64,000 bases of DNA from Thermohalobaculum sp039180675 (GCA_039180675.1 JBCDDC010000021.1:1-64000), one strand, 5' to 3'. Shown: positions 24,712 through 34,166, counted from the first letter of the stretch. Translations and numbers: made by a program. The notes: generated by a model from the sequence alone, not told the origin.

Positions 24712-25643
24712 GCGCTGCCGGACCTTGTGAGCTGGAGGAAAACTTCCTCCAGATGCGGCTCTTCCGTCGTGATATCGGTGAGCGGCAGGCCAAGCTTCTG
24801 GACCTCTGCGATCAGGGCAGGCGCGCTCGTCTTGCTGCGTGAGTAGGTGAGCGCCAGCAGATTCGGCTCCCGCAGCGACACCTGAGCCCCGTCGATGCCC
24901 GGCACCGCCTCCAAATCCGCGCCACAGCGCACCAGAAGGGTCTTGGCGTCCAAGCGGCTGATCAGCGAGCTTGTCTCGTCGCAGGCCACCAACTGGCCGT
25001 CGTTGATGATCCCGATCCGGTCGCACATCTCCTCGGCCTCCTCGAGGTAATGCGTGGTCAGGATCACAGTCGTGCCCGCCTCGTTCAGTTCGCGCACATA
25101 GGACCAGAGCATCTGGCGCAGTTCTATGTCGACACCCGCGGTCGGCTCGTCCAGCACCAGAACGGCGGGTTTGTGTACCAGCGCCTTGGCGACTAGCAGG
25201 CGACGCCGCATGCCGCCCGATAGGTTGCGGGGATAGGCGTGGGCCTTGTCCGCCAGCCCGACCCGGTCGAGGATCTCCATCGATTGCCGCTCAGCCTTCG
25301 GAACCGCATAAAGCCCGGCCTGCACCTCCAGCGCCTGCAGCGGCGTGAAGAACGCGTCGTAGTTCAGCTCCTGCGGCACGACCCCGATGGCGGCACGCGA
25401 TTGACGCGGGTTCACATCCTGATCGAACCCCCAGATGTGCACAGAGCCCGAGGTTTTCAGCACCAGCCCCGCGAGAATGTTGATAAAGGTCGACTTTCCC
25501 GCCCCGTTCGGCCCAAGCAGCCCGAAGATCGAGCCTGAAGGGATGCCCAGATGCAGGTCGATAAGCGCGTGTTTCGGCGGGTTTTTGCGATGTGCAGGAT
25601 AGATCTTGTTGAGGCCAATGACCTCGATGGCATTCTCTGGCAC
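24708..25643 (-). CDS. ABC transporter ATP-binding protein (ABC-2 type)
   Basis: About 311 residues. One nucleotide-binding domain: Walker A LLGPNGAGKST, Q-loop GVVPQELNYDAFFT, signature LSGGMRRRL, Walker B VLVLDEPTAGVD and H-loop TTHYLEEAEEM. The MRRRL signature and the C-terminal extension (about 215-311) resemble ABC-2 exporters of the NodI/DrrA/YadG group. The start is uncertain: GTG 25643 has GGAG nine bases upstream, while GTG 25754 gives a longer N-terminus without a ribosome site. No permease gene adjoins, which is unusual for this class. It converges on parA. Confidence 0.88.
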   Translation of the reverse strand: MPENAIEVIGLNKIYPAHRKNPPKHALIDLHLGIPSGSIFGLLGPNGAGKSTFINILAGLVLKTSGSVHIWGFDQDVNPRQSRAAIGVVPQELNYDAFFTPLQALEVQAGLYAVPKAERQSMEILDRVGLADKAHAYPRNLSGGMRRRLLVAKALVHKPAVLVLDEPTAGVDIELRQMLWSYVRELNEAGTTVILTTHYLEEAEEMCDRIGIINDGQLVACDETSSLISRLDAKTLLVRCGADLEAVPGIDGAQVSLREPNLLALTYSRSKTSAPALIAEVQKLGLPLTDITTEEPHLEEVFLQLTRSGSA

Positions 25644-25819
25644 GGGGCTCAGCTCCGTTGCAGGGTCATATGGCCGCCGGATGCGGCGGCGGTGGCCAGA
25701 GTTGTCTCGAATGACGGCATGGAGGGCTCCCGGTCGATCAGTCTCAACTAGCACGGGAGACAGCGGGTTTCAAAGACACGGCGATTGTAGGGTGCGTCAG
25801 GGATGCCTAGGCTCCAGCC

Positions 25820-26269
25820 ATGACCCCACGCATCCGGCAGGCCACGCCAGAGGATACCGACGCCGTCAGGCAGATCGCGCAAGCGGCCTACGCGCCCTAC
25901 GTGGCGGCGATCGGCCGGAAACCCGCGCCGATGGTGGCAGACTTTGGGGCGCAGATCGCGCAAGGGGCCGTCTGGGTTGCGCAGGCGCAAGACGTTCTCG
26001 GGTTCATCGCCTTTTTTCCGCGAGGGGATCACATGTTCCTCGAGAATGTAGCCGTGCATCCCGGAGCTCATGGTCAGGGTATCGGCCGGCTACTCATCGC
26101 GCAGTGCGAGGAGGCCGCCCGCGGGCAACACCTCGCCTCGGTCGAACTCTACACAAACGCCCGCATGACCGCCAATCTCGCCCTCTATCCACGCCTCGGC
26201 TATGTCGAGACGGAGCGGCGGGTGGAGGATGGCTTCGACCGCGTCTACTTCCGTAAGGTTCTGATGTGA
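25820..26269 (+). CDS. GNAT family N-acetyltransferase
   Basis: 149 residues, single GNAT domain. The N-terminal TPRIRQATPEDTDAVRQIAQAAY, the FLENVAVHPGAHGQGIGRLLIA acetyl-CoA loop (Q/R-x-x-G-x-G/A in the form HGQGIG) and the C-terminal VELYTNARMTANLALYPRLGYVETERR are clear. It acetylates an unknown small molecule or protein. A monocistronic gene, separated from the next small gene by 81 bases. Confidence 0.9.
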   Translation: MTPRIRQATPEDTDAVRQIAQAAYAPYVAAIGRKPAPMVADFGAQIAQGAVWVAQAQDVLGFIAFFPRGDHMFLENVAVHPGAHGQGIGRLLIAQCEEAARGQHLASVELYTNARMTANLALYPRLGYVETERRVEDGFDRVYFRKVLM

Positions 26270-26350
26270 GCGCGCGCATGATACCCGCTTGCGGGCTGGA
26301 CCGCGCCGGATATAGTGGCGCGCGATCAGCGACGCAGCAAAAGGCCAGCC

Positions 26351-26527
26351 ATGTCGACCGATGCCCCCGAAGTCGAGGAAGTGACCCGGACCCGTGTGTC
26401 CTGTGACGGAGGGGGCGGGGCGCTCGGTCATCCGCTGGTCTACCTCACGATCGGGCCGGAGGGCTGGGTCGAATGCCCCTATTGCGACAAGAAATTCGTG
26501 CTCAAGCAGGACGAAGGCGGGCATTGA
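26351..26527 (+). CDS. Small zinc-finger (CHCC) domain protein
   Basis: 58 residues. The CHCC pattern is visible: Cys in VSCDGGGG, His in LGHPLVYL, then CPYC near the C-terminus followed by DKKFVLK. This matches the bacterial zinc-finger domain proteins related to mitochondrial NDUFS6, a complex I assembly or accessory subunit. The ATG at 26351 follows AAGGCCAGCC. An in-frame start 12 codons earlier is possible but adds only a basic tail. A role with respiratory complex I is inferred from the family. Confidence 0.85.
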   Translation: MSTDAPEVEEVTRTRVSCDGGGGALGHPLVYLTIGPEGWVECPYCDKKFVLKQDEGGH

Positions 26528-26686
26528 ACCGCGCGGGGCTCTAGGTCTTTTCGCCAAGAGGGATACGGCGCAAGCCTTCCTCATCCGCCTGCAAATCCGT
26601 TCCTAGACTATGCCGTGTTTTCGGCTGGCAATTGCTGGCCTCATCCTCTTGAATGCCGTGGCGAGGAAGACGGAAGGAACGGACCA

Positions 26687-29500
26687 TTGGGGCTCTCGAA
26701 AGGCGACCATCTCTATCTGATCGACGGCTCCGGCTACATCTTCCGGGCCTATCATGCGCTGCCACCATTGACGCGCAAGTCTGACGGTTTGCCTGTGGGT
26801 GCCGTACAGGGTTTCTGCAACATGCTCCACAAGATGGTCTCGGGTTTCGGGACCAAGGGGCCGACCCATCTGGCAGTGATCTTCGACTATTCGTCGAAAA
26901 GCTTCCGGAATGATCTTTACCCCGAGTACAAGGCGCACCGCCCGCCGCCGCCTGAGGATCTGGTCCCGCAGTTCCCGCTGATCCGCGAGGCGACCCGCGC
27001 CTTTGGCCTGCCTTCGATCGAGATGGAGGGCTATGAGGCCGACGACCTGATCGCAACCTACGCGGTGCAGGCAGTCGACGCGGGCGCGGCGGTCACGATC
27101 GTCAGTTCGGACAAGGACTTGATGCAGTTGATCCGCCCCGGCGTCGACATGCTCGACCCGATGAAGAACAAGGCGATCGGGCCGGATGAGGTGATGGAGA
27201 AATTTGGCGTCGGGCCTGAGCGCGTCATCGACGTGCAGGCGCTCGCAGGCGACTCGGTCGATAACGTTCCCGGCGCGCCGGGCATTGGGGTCAAGACTGC
27301 TGCGCAACTGATCAACGAATACGGGGATCTCGATGAGCTTCTCGCCCGGGCGGACGAGATAAAACAGCCCAAGAAACGGGAAACCCTGATCGAGAAGGCC
27401 GATCAGATCCGCATCTCCCGCGATCTGGTCAGCCTAGCGCAGGATGTGCCGGTGGAGACCCCGCTCGACGAATTTTCGCTGTCGAAAACGGACCCGGATC
27501 CGCTGCTCGCCTTCCTGGCGGAGATGGAGTTCCGCACGCTCACCAACCGCGTCTCGGAGGCCCTGGGTGTCGAGGCCCCGGTGATCGAGGCTCCTGCTCC
27601 CCAGCCGCTTGAAACCGACGGCACGGCCCCCGGGGCGCGGCGTGCGATGCCCAATATCAAGACCGAGGAGTATGCGATCATCCGGGAGCCGAAGGCGCTT
27701 TCCGATTGGCTGGCCGGTGTGATCGACACGGGGCTTCTCTGCGTGGATCTCGAAACCACATCGCTTGACGAGATGACGGCCGAGATCGTGGGCTTCGCGC
27801 TTGCCCTCGCACCTGGCGACGCGGCTTATGTGCCTGTCGCCCATGTCGCGGGTGAGGGCGATCTGCTGGGCGGCGGAGAGCGCTTGTCGGACCAGATGAC
27901 CACGGATCAGGCGCTGGAGATCCTGCGGCCAATCCTTGCCGATCCTGCGGTGATGAAGATCGGCCAGAACCTGAAATACGATCTCAAGGTCCTGGCGCGC
28001 CACAAGGCACCGGTCGCCCCGATCGACGACACGATGCTGATCTCCTACGCGCTCGACTCGGGCAAGGGCGGGCATGGGATGGATGAGCTCTCCGAGCGCC
28101 ATCTCGGCCACAAGGCGATGTCGATCAAGGAGCTGATCGGTTCAGGCAAATCCCAGATCACCTTCGACAAGGTCGACCTCGACAAGGCGGCGCATTACGC
28201 GGCCGAGGACGCGGATATCACCTTCCGCCTCTGGCACGCGCTCCGCCCCCGGCTGGCGGCGGAGCGGGTCTCTACTGTCTACCATACGCTGGAGCGTCCG
28301 CTGGTTCCCGTGCTGGTCGACATGGAAATGGCGGGGATCAAGGTCGATGCAGGTGTGCTGCGCGACATGTCCAACCGCTTCGCCCAGAAGATGGCGGAAT
28401 ATGAGGACGAGATCTACGAACTCGCAGGCCGCAAGTTCGCCGTCGGCTCCCCGAAACAGTTAGGCGAGATCCTATTCGACGAGATGGGGCTGGAGGGCGG
28501 CAAGAAGACCAAGACCGGCGCCTGGGGCACGGGCGCAGATGTCCTGGAAAGCCTCGCGGCCACGCACGATCTGCCGGCCAAGGTGCTGGACTGGCGCCAG
28601 CTCTCCAAGCTGAAATCGACTTATACCGACGCGCTGCCGACCCATATCAACGCGGATACGGGGCGGGTGCATACATCCTTCAGCTTGGCCGCGACGTCCA
28701 CAGGGCGGCTCGCCTCGACAGATCCGAACCTCCAGAACATTCCCGTGCGGACCGATGAAGGCCGGGCGATCCGGACGGCGTTCATCGCCGAGGAAGGCAA
28801 TGTGATCCTCAGCCTCGACTACAGTCAGATCGAGCTGCGCATCCTCGCCCAGATCGCGGATATCGACACGCTGAAGCAGGCCTTTCACGAGGGCCAGGAC
28901 ATCCACGCCATGACCGCGAGCCAGGTCTTTGACATCCCGGTCGAGGGCATGGACCCGATGGTCCGCCGCCGGGCGAAAGCGATCAATTTCGGGGTGATCT
29001 ACGGGATCTCCGCCTTCGGCCTTGGCAACCAACTCCGCATTCCTCAGGCGGAAGCGAAGACTTTCATCGACGCCTATTTCGACCGCTTCCCCGGTATCAG
29101 AACTTATATGGAAGACACCAAGGCCCATGCCCGCGAGAAGGGCTATGTCGAGACGCTGTTTGGGCGGCGGATCCACACGCCGGGGATCAATCAGAAGGGG
29201 CCGGGACGTGGGTTCTCGGAACGCGCCGCGATCAATGCGCCGATCCAGGGCACGGCGGCGGATGTGATCCGCCGCGCGATGATCCGGATTCCGGGCGCCC
29301 TGCAAGATGCAGATTTGAAGGCGAAAATGCTCCTCCAGGTCCATGACGAACTGCTGTTCGAGACGCCGGAGGCGGAGGTGGAGGCCACCATCGAGACAGT
29401 TCGTTCGGTCATGGAAGGGGCGTGCGATCCAGCTCTGAAGCTCGATGTACCGCTGGTCGTCGATGCCGGGCAGGGCCCGAACTGGGAGGCGGCGCATTGA
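26687..29500 (+). CDS. polA: DNA polymerase I
   Basis: 937 residues with all three domains. The 5' nuclease domain (about 1-290) opens LYLIDGSGYIFRAYHALPPL and has YEADDLIATY and VPGAPGIGVKTA. The proofreading 3'-5' exonuclease (about 340-525) keeps the acidic CVDLETTSL, so proofreading is probably active, unlike Thermus enzymes. The polymerase domain (about 540-937) has motif A LDYSQIELRILAQI, motif B RRRAKAINFGVIYG and motif C QVHDELLFE. The start is TTG 26687, preceded by GGAAGGA; it yields the usual short N-terminus seen in related bacteria. It fills Okazaki and repair gaps. Confidence 0.97.
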   Translation: MGLSKGDHLYLIDGSGYIFRAYHALPPLTRKSDGLPVGAVQGFCNMLHKMVSGFGTKGPTHLAVIFDYSSKSFRNDLYPEYKAHRPPPPEDLVPQFPLIREATRAFGLPSIEMEGYEADDLIATYAVQAVDAGAAVTIVSSDKDLMQLIRPGVDMLDPMKNKAIGPDEVMEKFGVGPERVIDVQALAGDSVDNVPGAPGIGVKTAAQLINEYGDLDELLARADEIKQPKKRETLIEKADQIRISRDLVSLAQDVPVETPLDEFSLSKTDPDPLLAFLAEMEFRTLTNRVSEALGVEAPVIEAPAPQPLETDGTAPGARRAMPNIKTEEYAIIREPKALSDWLAGVIDTGLLCVDLETTSLDEMTAEIVGFALALAPGDAAYVPVAHVAGEGDLLGGGERLSDQMTTDQALEILRPILADPAVMKIGQNLKYDLKVLARHKAPVAPIDDTMLISYALDSGKGGHGMDELSERHLGHKAMSIKELIGSGKSQITFDKVDLDKAAHYAAEDADITFRLWHALRPRLAAERVSTVYHTLERPLVPVLVDMEMAGIKVDAGVLRDMSNRFAQKMAEYEDEIYELAGRKFAVGSPKQLGEILFDEMGLEGGKKTKTGAWGTGADVLESLAATHDLPAKVLDWRQLSKLKSTYTDALPTHINADTGRVHTSFSLAATSTGRLASTDPNLQNIPVRTDEGRAIRTAFIAEEGNVILSLDYSQIELRILAQIADIDTLKQAFHEGQDIHAMTASQVFDIPVEGMDPMVRRRAKAINFGVIYGISAFGLGNQLRIPQAEAKTFIDAYFDRFPGIRTYMEDTKAHAREKGYVETLFGRRIHTPGINQKGPGRGFSERAAINAPIQGTAADVIRRAMIRIPGALQDADLKAKMLLQVHDELLFETPEAEVEATIETVRSVMEGACDPALKLDVPLVVDAGQGPNWEAAH

Positions 29501-29630
29501 GGCGCTGAGCATGACCGTCGCGAAGCGGCCCTGACCCGCTGGCGCGGGATCGCGGCGGGCGAGCCGCCACGCTGCGTCTGGCGACGCAGCAGGGCCGCCG
29601 GCGACCAGCTTCACCGTTGCGGGAGGGGTG

Positions 29631-29945
29631 TTAAGATCTTGGCTTCTCGAGAAATTCGATCTCGACGAAGGCGCATTCGAAGTCGTTGCCGTTGATCACG
29701 TCGTGCTCGACGCCGAGATTGCGGAAGTACGGCACGCCGTGTTTCATTTCGGCAATCATCCGCTCGCCGTTGCCTGTGTCGATCTCGAGCGCGCCGTCGA
29801 ACAGCGGCACAACCACGTAGTCGTATTCGTGGCGGTGCCAGCCGGTGTTGTCGCCCTTTTTCGGAAAGCGCCATTCGGTGACGCGCGTGCGCTCATTCTC
29901 AATGAAAACAGTGGGTTGGGCGGTTCCGGGGGCTGACGCACACAT
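29631..29945 (-). CDS. Cupin domain protein
   Basis: 104 residues, a single cupin barrel. The first metal motif is readable as WHRHEYDYVVVPLFDG (two His and a later residue in the HxH-type position), followed by a second conserved strand, GVPYFRNLGVEHDVIN. Such small cupins bind a metal and may be isomerases, dioxygenases or sensors; the substrate cannot be deduced. The gene is 26 bases downstream of the SDR gene on the same strand, so they likely form a two-gene operon under the divergent LysR regulator. Confidence 0.85.
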   Translation of the reverse strand: MCASAPGTAQPTVFIENERTRVTEWRFPKKGDNTGWHRHEYDYVVVPLFDGALEIDTGNGERMIAEMKHGVPYFRNLGVEHDVINGNDFECAFVEIEFLEKPRS

Positions 29946-29971
29946 GGGACTCTCCTCGTTGGCCGGAGGAA

Positions 29972-30733
29972 TTATGCCAGTCCGATGCGCGCGCGGATAT
30001 CCTCATTTCGCAGGCTGATCTCCTCGCCGTTGAACTTGTCCGCATCGCCGGAGCACATCCAGGCGAGCGCGCGGGCGGGCCATTCGGCCGGGATGTGCAC
30101 ATCCCAGTCGAGCTGGCTGACTGGATTGACGCCTGAGGCCTTGATTTCCTTCTGCATTTTGGTCGCGACGGTGCCGGGGGAGAGGCCCATGGCGCGGATT
30201 CCTTGGTCTGAGAATTCCTTGTGCAGGCAACGATTTAGCATATGTGCGCCCGCCTTAGAGGTGCAGTAGTGGCTCCACCCCTCCATCGGCGCATGCGCCG
30301 CGCCGGAGCTGATGGTGATGATCGTCCCGCCGCCTTGCGCCAGCATCGGCGTCAGGGCGGCCTGCATGCCGTAATAGACGCCCTTGAGGTTGATATCGAT
30401 CACATGGCCCCAGGCCGCGGGATCGCTTTCGTCCATGCGGGCGACCGGTTCGATCACACCAGCATTGTTGATGAGAATATCGAGCGATCCAAATGACTTA
30501 GCAGTCTCATCCACCGCGGCGGAAACCGCCGCAGGATCGGAAACATCGCATGCGATCGCCCTCGCGGTGCCGCCTTTTGCGGTGATCTCGGCAGCGATCT
30601 CCTCACACGCCTGAACCGATCGGGCAGCGAGGGCGACCTTCGCTCCGGCACCCGCAAATAGGCGCGCTGTCGCCTCTCCGATGCCGCGGCTGGCGCCGGT
30701 GATCAGCACCGATTTGTCCTTCAGATGATCCAT
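29972..30733 (-). CDS. Short-chain dehydrogenase/reductase
   Basis: 253 residues, classical SDR. The cofactor loop TGASRGIGEA (about residues 12-21), ILINNAGVIEP, the catalytic Ser in ITISSGAAH and YxxxK in HYCTSKAGAH are intact. After the catalytic domain there is DVHIPAEWPARALAWMCS, typical of oxidoreductases acting on small alcohols or carbonyls. The Arg in the AARS segment after the second strand suggests NADP(H). The ATG at 30733 has AGGAGG upstream. It diverges from the LysR gene, and the cupin lies downstream. Confidence 0.93.
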   Translation of the reverse strand: MDHLKDKSVLITGASRGIGEATARLFAGAGAKVALAARSVQACEEIAAEITAKGGTARAIACDVSDPAAVSAAVDETAKSFGSLDILINNAGVIEPVARMDESDPAAWGHVIDINLKGVYYGMQAALTPMLAQGGGTIITISSGAAHAPMEGWSHYCTSKAGAHMLNRCLHKEFSDQGIRAMGLSPGTVATKMQKEIKASGVNPVSQLDWDVHIPAEWPARALAWMCSGDADKFNGEEISLRNEDIRARIGLA

Positions 30734-30816
30734 GAACGGCCCTCCTGCGCAAAGAACTGGTGCTGAGTTTGGCAAAGAGAAGCGCTGCATTAAACCTCGA
30801 TTTATGACAATGATCT

Positions 30817-30831
30817 ATGCAAAATCTGCAT
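30817..30831. promoter_or_regulatory. LysR-type operator candidate (ATGCA-N5-TGCAT)
   Basis: A perfect inverted repeat ATGCA (30817-30821) / TGCAT (30827-30831), containing the T-N11-A pattern of LysR-type sites, sits in the AT-rich region between the divergent SDR and lysR genes. It ends two bases before the lysR start, consistent with autorepression and control of the SDR-cupin pair. Confidence 0.5.
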
Positions 30832-30833
30832 AA

Positions 30834-31727
30834 ATGGACCTGAATGCCCTCACCACCTTTCTGGCCGTGATCCGGCACGGAAATTTCTCGGACGCCGCGC
30901 GGGCGGCGGGAGTGGAGCCCTATGCGGTCTCGCGGACCATCGCGGCGCTGGAGACGAAACTGGGCGTGCGGCTGTTCCAGCGCACCACGCGGAAGGTGTC
31001 GCTGACCGAGGCGGGGGAGGTCTATCGCGATCGGGTCGCCGGCATCATCGACGAGCTGGAGCATGCGGGCGAGGCGGCGCGCGATCTGGGGCGCAGCCCG
31101 CGCGGGGTGCTTCGGCTCTCAACCTCGGTCGCCTATGGTCAGCGGCGGATCATTCCGCTGCTGGGCGCGTTCCGCAAGGCCTTCCCGGACATCACGCTGG
31201 AGCTTGTGCAGTCGGACGCGAATCTCGACCTGGTGGCGGAGCGGATTGACCTCGCCATCCGGCTGGCCCCGCTGGTCGAGCAGGATGTGATCTGCACCAA
31301 GCTGCACCCGACGCGTTATCGGGTCGTGGCCAGCCCTCTGATGGCGGAGAAAATCGGGCGGATCGATCCCTCCGGTCTCTCCGACATGGATGTGCTGCTT
31401 CAATCGCTGCCCGGCTACCGCTCCGAGTGGAACTTCAGGGTTGGGGACGGGCCGGTCTCGGGTGTGCCGGTCCGGGGACGGTTGATGTTCTCGACGCCGA
31501 TGGCACTCAGAGAGGCGGCGCTCGCCGGGCTTGGCCCGGCCCTGCTGGCTGACTGGATGGTGGCGGAAGATTTCGGGTTCTCCCGCATGGTCGACCTGTT
31601 CCCTGAGTATGAGGTCACGGCGACGACGTTCGAGACGGCGGCCTGGCTGATCTATCCCAGCCGGACCTTCCTCCCTGCGAAGGTCAGGGTCGCCGTGGAC
31701 TTCCTGAAGGCGCATCTGCGCGACTGA
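30834..31727 (+). CDS. LysR family transcriptional regulator
   Basis: 297 residues. The winged HTH is at 1-60 (TFLAVIRHGNFSDAARAAGVEPYAVSRTIAALETKLG, FQRTTRKVSLTEAG). The effector domain starts about 88 (GVLRLSTSVAYG) with LVQSDANLDLVAERIDLAIRLAP, placing it in the CrgA-like group that often controls an adjacent SDR or other oxidoreductase. Divergent to the SDR-cupin pair, with an inverted repeat directly upstream. The inducer is unknown. Confidence 0.93.
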   Translation: MDLNALTTFLAVIRHGNFSDAARAAGVEPYAVSRTIAALETKLGVRLFQRTTRKVSLTEAGEVYRDRVAGIIDELEHAGEAARDLGRSPRGVLRLSTSVAYGQRRIIPLLGAFRKAFPDITLELVQSDANLDLVAERIDLAIRLAPLVEQDVICTKLHPTRYRVVASPLMAEKIGRIDPSGLSDMDVLLQSLPGYRSEWNFRVGDGPVSGVPVRGRLMFSTPMALREAALAGLGPALLADWMVAEDFGFSRMVDLFPEYEVTATTFETAAWLIYPSRTFLPAKVRVAVDFLKAHLRD

Positions 31728-31828
31728 TCCACCTTTGCCCTGCGGCACCGCCGGGCCGCGCACGCCAAAATCAGTTGCGGAGACGATGCTTTGGAGAAGT
31801 GGTGTTCGGCCCTCCCCGCATCATGCAT

Positions 31829-32575
31829 TCAGCGGGGCGGGGTTTCCTCGATCGTGTCCGTCATTTCCTGAAAACGGGGTCGGATCGCGTCGGCGGCGGC
31901 GGAGAGAGCGTCCCGCTCGGCGCTGCGCAGGATCACCGTGGCACCCATCCCGCCGCGAAAGAACGGGTAGCAGCCGATGCTGACGCCGGAATGCGCCTTC
32001 GCCATCTCACCCAGCATCGCCGCCATGTTGCCCTCGGGGATCATCACCCGGAAGGCGTGGCTGAGCACGGGATCGCCGCCCTTGAGCTGGGGCCGCAGCC
32101 CCTCGAGCATCACCTTGAAGATCGCGGGCACCCCCGCCATCACATGGACATTGCCAAGGATGAAGCCGGGCGCGTGGGAGAGCGGGTTGTCGATCAGGGT
32201 CGCGCCGTCCGGGATGCGGGCCATGCGCAGCCGGGCCTCGTTCAGATCACCATCGGGGTAATAGGCCTCGAGGATCGCGCGCGCATCGGCGCGGACATCG
32301 ATCGGCGCGCCGAAGGCCTCGGCCACGCTGTCGGCTGTGATGTCGTCATGGGTCGGCCCTATGCCGCCCGAAGTGAAGAGGTAGGTGACCTTGGCCCGCA
32401 ATTCGTTGACGGCGGCGACGATCTCGGCCGCCTCATCCGAGACGACCCGGATTTCGCGCAAGGAGATGCCGATCTCGGTCAGAACCTCGGCGAGATGGCC
32501 GGCGTTCGCCTCCTTGGTGCGGCCCGAGAGGATCTCGTCGCCGATCACCAGCATGGCCGCGGTTGGTCGTGTCAT
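31829..32575 (-). CDS. CinA-like molybdopterin-binding domain protein
   Basis: 248 residues. Starts MTRPTAAMLVIGDEILSGRTKEANAGHL and has LFTSGGIGPTHDDITADSVAEAFG, the MoaB/MogA-fold signature of the CinA N-terminal domain (COG1058). The C-terminal nicotinamide mononucleotide deamidase domain (PncC) of full CinA is absent, so this is the short form found in many alphaproteobacteria. The ATG at 32575 diverges from sfsA with 37 bases between. CinA N-terminal domains are linked to ADP-ribose pyrophosphatase activity; that role here is by family only. Confidence 0.9.
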   Translation of the reverse strand: MTRPTAAMLVIGDEILSGRTKEANAGHLAEVLTEIGISLREIRVVSDEAAEIVAAVNELRAKVTYLFTSGGIGPTHDDITADSVAEAFGAPIDVRADARAILEAYYPDGDLNEARLRMARIPDGATLIDNPLSHAPGFILGNVHVMAGVPAIFKVMLEGLRPQLKGGDPVLSHAFRVMIPEGNMAAMLGEMAKAHSGVSIGCYPFFRGGMGATVILRSAERDALSAAADAIRPRFQEMTDTIEETPPR

Positions 32576-32612
32576 CTTGCCCCTCCGCCCTGCAGAGCCT
32601 AGGTAGCCGCCC

Positions 32613-33332
32613 ATGAAATTCGAGACGCCCCTGATCCCGGGCCGGCTGATCCGCCGGTATAAACGCTTTCTCGCGGATATCGAGTTGGAAGATGGGCGGG
32701 AGGTGACCGCCCATTGCGCCAATCCCGGTGCGATGCTGGGGGTGGCCGATCCCGGCTCCCGCGTCTGGGTCGCGCCGAATGACGACCCGAAGCGGAAGCT
32801 GAAGTTTTCGTGGAAGCTGGTGGAGCTCGGCGGCGGGCATTTCGCGGGGATCGATACCTCCGTGCCGAACCGGGTGGTGGGCGAGGCGCTGGCCGCAGGG
32901 CTGATCCCGGGGCTCGAGGGCAAGATCCGGGCCGAGGTGAAGTATGGCGCGAACAGCCGGGTGGATTTCCTGGTGACCGGGGCGGATGGTGCCAAGACCT
33001 TCGTCGAGGTCAAGAACGTCCACCTGATGCGCGAGGAAGGCCTGGCCGAGTTTCCGGACTCGGTGACCGCGCGGGGCGCGAAGCATCTGCGCGATCTGGC
33101 GGCCGAGGTCGCGGCGGGCCATCGGGCGGTGATGCTCTACTGTGTCCAGCGCACCGATTGTGCACGCCTGGATTTCGCCGGTGACCTCGATCCGGCCTAT
33201 CTCGCGGCCTTCATCGAGGCCCGGGCGGCGGGGGTCGAGGCAATTGCCTGGGCCTGCCGGATCTCGACCGCCGAGATCGTACTTGATCGCCCGCTGGCGA
33301 TCAGGGACACTCCCGCCCCAGATCAAGGGTAG
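32613..33332 (+). CDS. sfsA: DNA/RNA nuclease SfsA
   Basis: 239 residues. Typical blocks: LIPGRLIRRYKRFLADIELEDGREVTAHCANPGAM, VDFLVTGADGAKTFVEVKNVHLM (nuclease core with Asp and Glu-x-Lys) and FPDSVTARGAKHLRDLAA, followed by VMLYCVQRTDC. SfsA was first named sugar fermentation stimulation protein; the fold is a PD-(D/E)xK-type nuclease with an OB-like N-terminal part. Map starts six bases after its stop, so the two are probably co-transcribed. Confidence 0.95.
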   Translation: MKFETPLIPGRLIRRYKRFLADIELEDGREVTAHCANPGAMLGVADPGSRVWVAPNDDPKRKLKFSWKLVELGGGHFAGIDTSVPNRVVGEALAAGLIPGLEGKIRAEVKYGANSRVDFLVTGADGAKTFVEVKNVHLMREEGLAEFPDSVTARGAKHLRDLAAEVAAGHRAVMLYCVQRTDCARLDFAGDLDPAYLAAFIEARAAGVEAIAWACRISTAEIVLDRPLAIRDTPAPDQG

Positions 33333-33337
33333 ATCCG

Positions 33338-34147
33338 ATGAAGCAACATTCGACCGAACAACGGACGGCGGAAGGGATCCGGATCTTCGCGCCGGAGGAC
33401 TTCGAGGGCATGCGCCGGGCGGGTCAGCTCGCCGCCGAATGCCTTGATATGATCGGGGAATATGTGGTGCCGGACGCGCGGACGGAGGAGATCGACGCGC
33501 GGATCCAGGCTTTTATCGAGGAGGCGGGCGCGACATCGGCGACGATCGGGTACCGCGGCTACCAGCACGCGAGCTGCATCTCGGTCAATCATGTGGTCTG
33601 CCACGGCATCCCCGGGCCGAAACGTCTGCGCGACGGGGATATCCTGAACATCGATGTGACCGTGATCGTCGACGGCTGGTATGGTGATACGAGCCGGATG
33701 TTCGTGGCGGGCAAGGCGACGCGCAAGGCGGCGCGGCTGATCGAGATCACCCATGAGAGCCTGATGCGCGCGATTGCCGAGGTGAAGCCGGGCAACCGGT
33801 TCGGCGATATCGGCCACGCGATCCAGTCCTATGCCGAGGGTGAGCGCTGTGGCGTGGTGCGCGATTTCTGCGGGCACGGGCTGGGGCGGGTGTTCCACGA
33901 TGCGCCGAACGTGCTGCATTACGGGCGGCGCGGCGATGGCGCGGTGCTGAAGCCGGGGATGTTCTTCACGATCGAGCCGATGATCAATCTCGGCAGTCCG
34001 CAGACGAAGACGCTGGCGGATAACTGGACCGCGGTGACGCGGGACAAGTCGCTGAGCGCCCAGTTCGAGCATTCGGTCGGGGTGACGCCTGATGGCTGCG
34101 AGATCTTCACCCTGTCGCCCAAGGGGCGCTTCTTCCCAGTCCTCTGA
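33338..34147 (+). CDS. map: Methionine aminopeptidase, type I
   Basis: 269 residues. It removes the initiator Met from new proteins. The five metal ligands are readable: Asp in LNIDVTVIVDGW, Asp in YGDTSRMF, His in CGHGLGRVFHD, Glu in FTIEPMI and Glu in QFEHSVGVT. The substrate-side His is in HVVCHGIP. It follows sfsA by five bases and is trailed by a series of stable hairpins that probably end transcription. Confidence 0.96.
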   Translation: MKQHSTEQRTAEGIRIFAPEDFEGMRRAGQLAAECLDMIGEYVVPDARTEEIDARIQAFIEEAGATSATIGYRGYQHASCISVNHVVCHGIPGPKRLRDGDILNIDVTVIVDGWYGDTSRMFVAGKATRKAARLIEITHESLMRAIAEVKPGNRFGDIGHAIQSYAEGERCGVVRDFCGHGLGRVFHDAPNVLHYGRRGDGAVLKPGMFFTIEPMINLGSPQTKTLADNWTAVTRDKSLSAQFEHSVGVTPDGCEIFTLSPKGRFFPVL

Positions 34148-34166
34148 TCAGAGCGAACCAAGCGGA

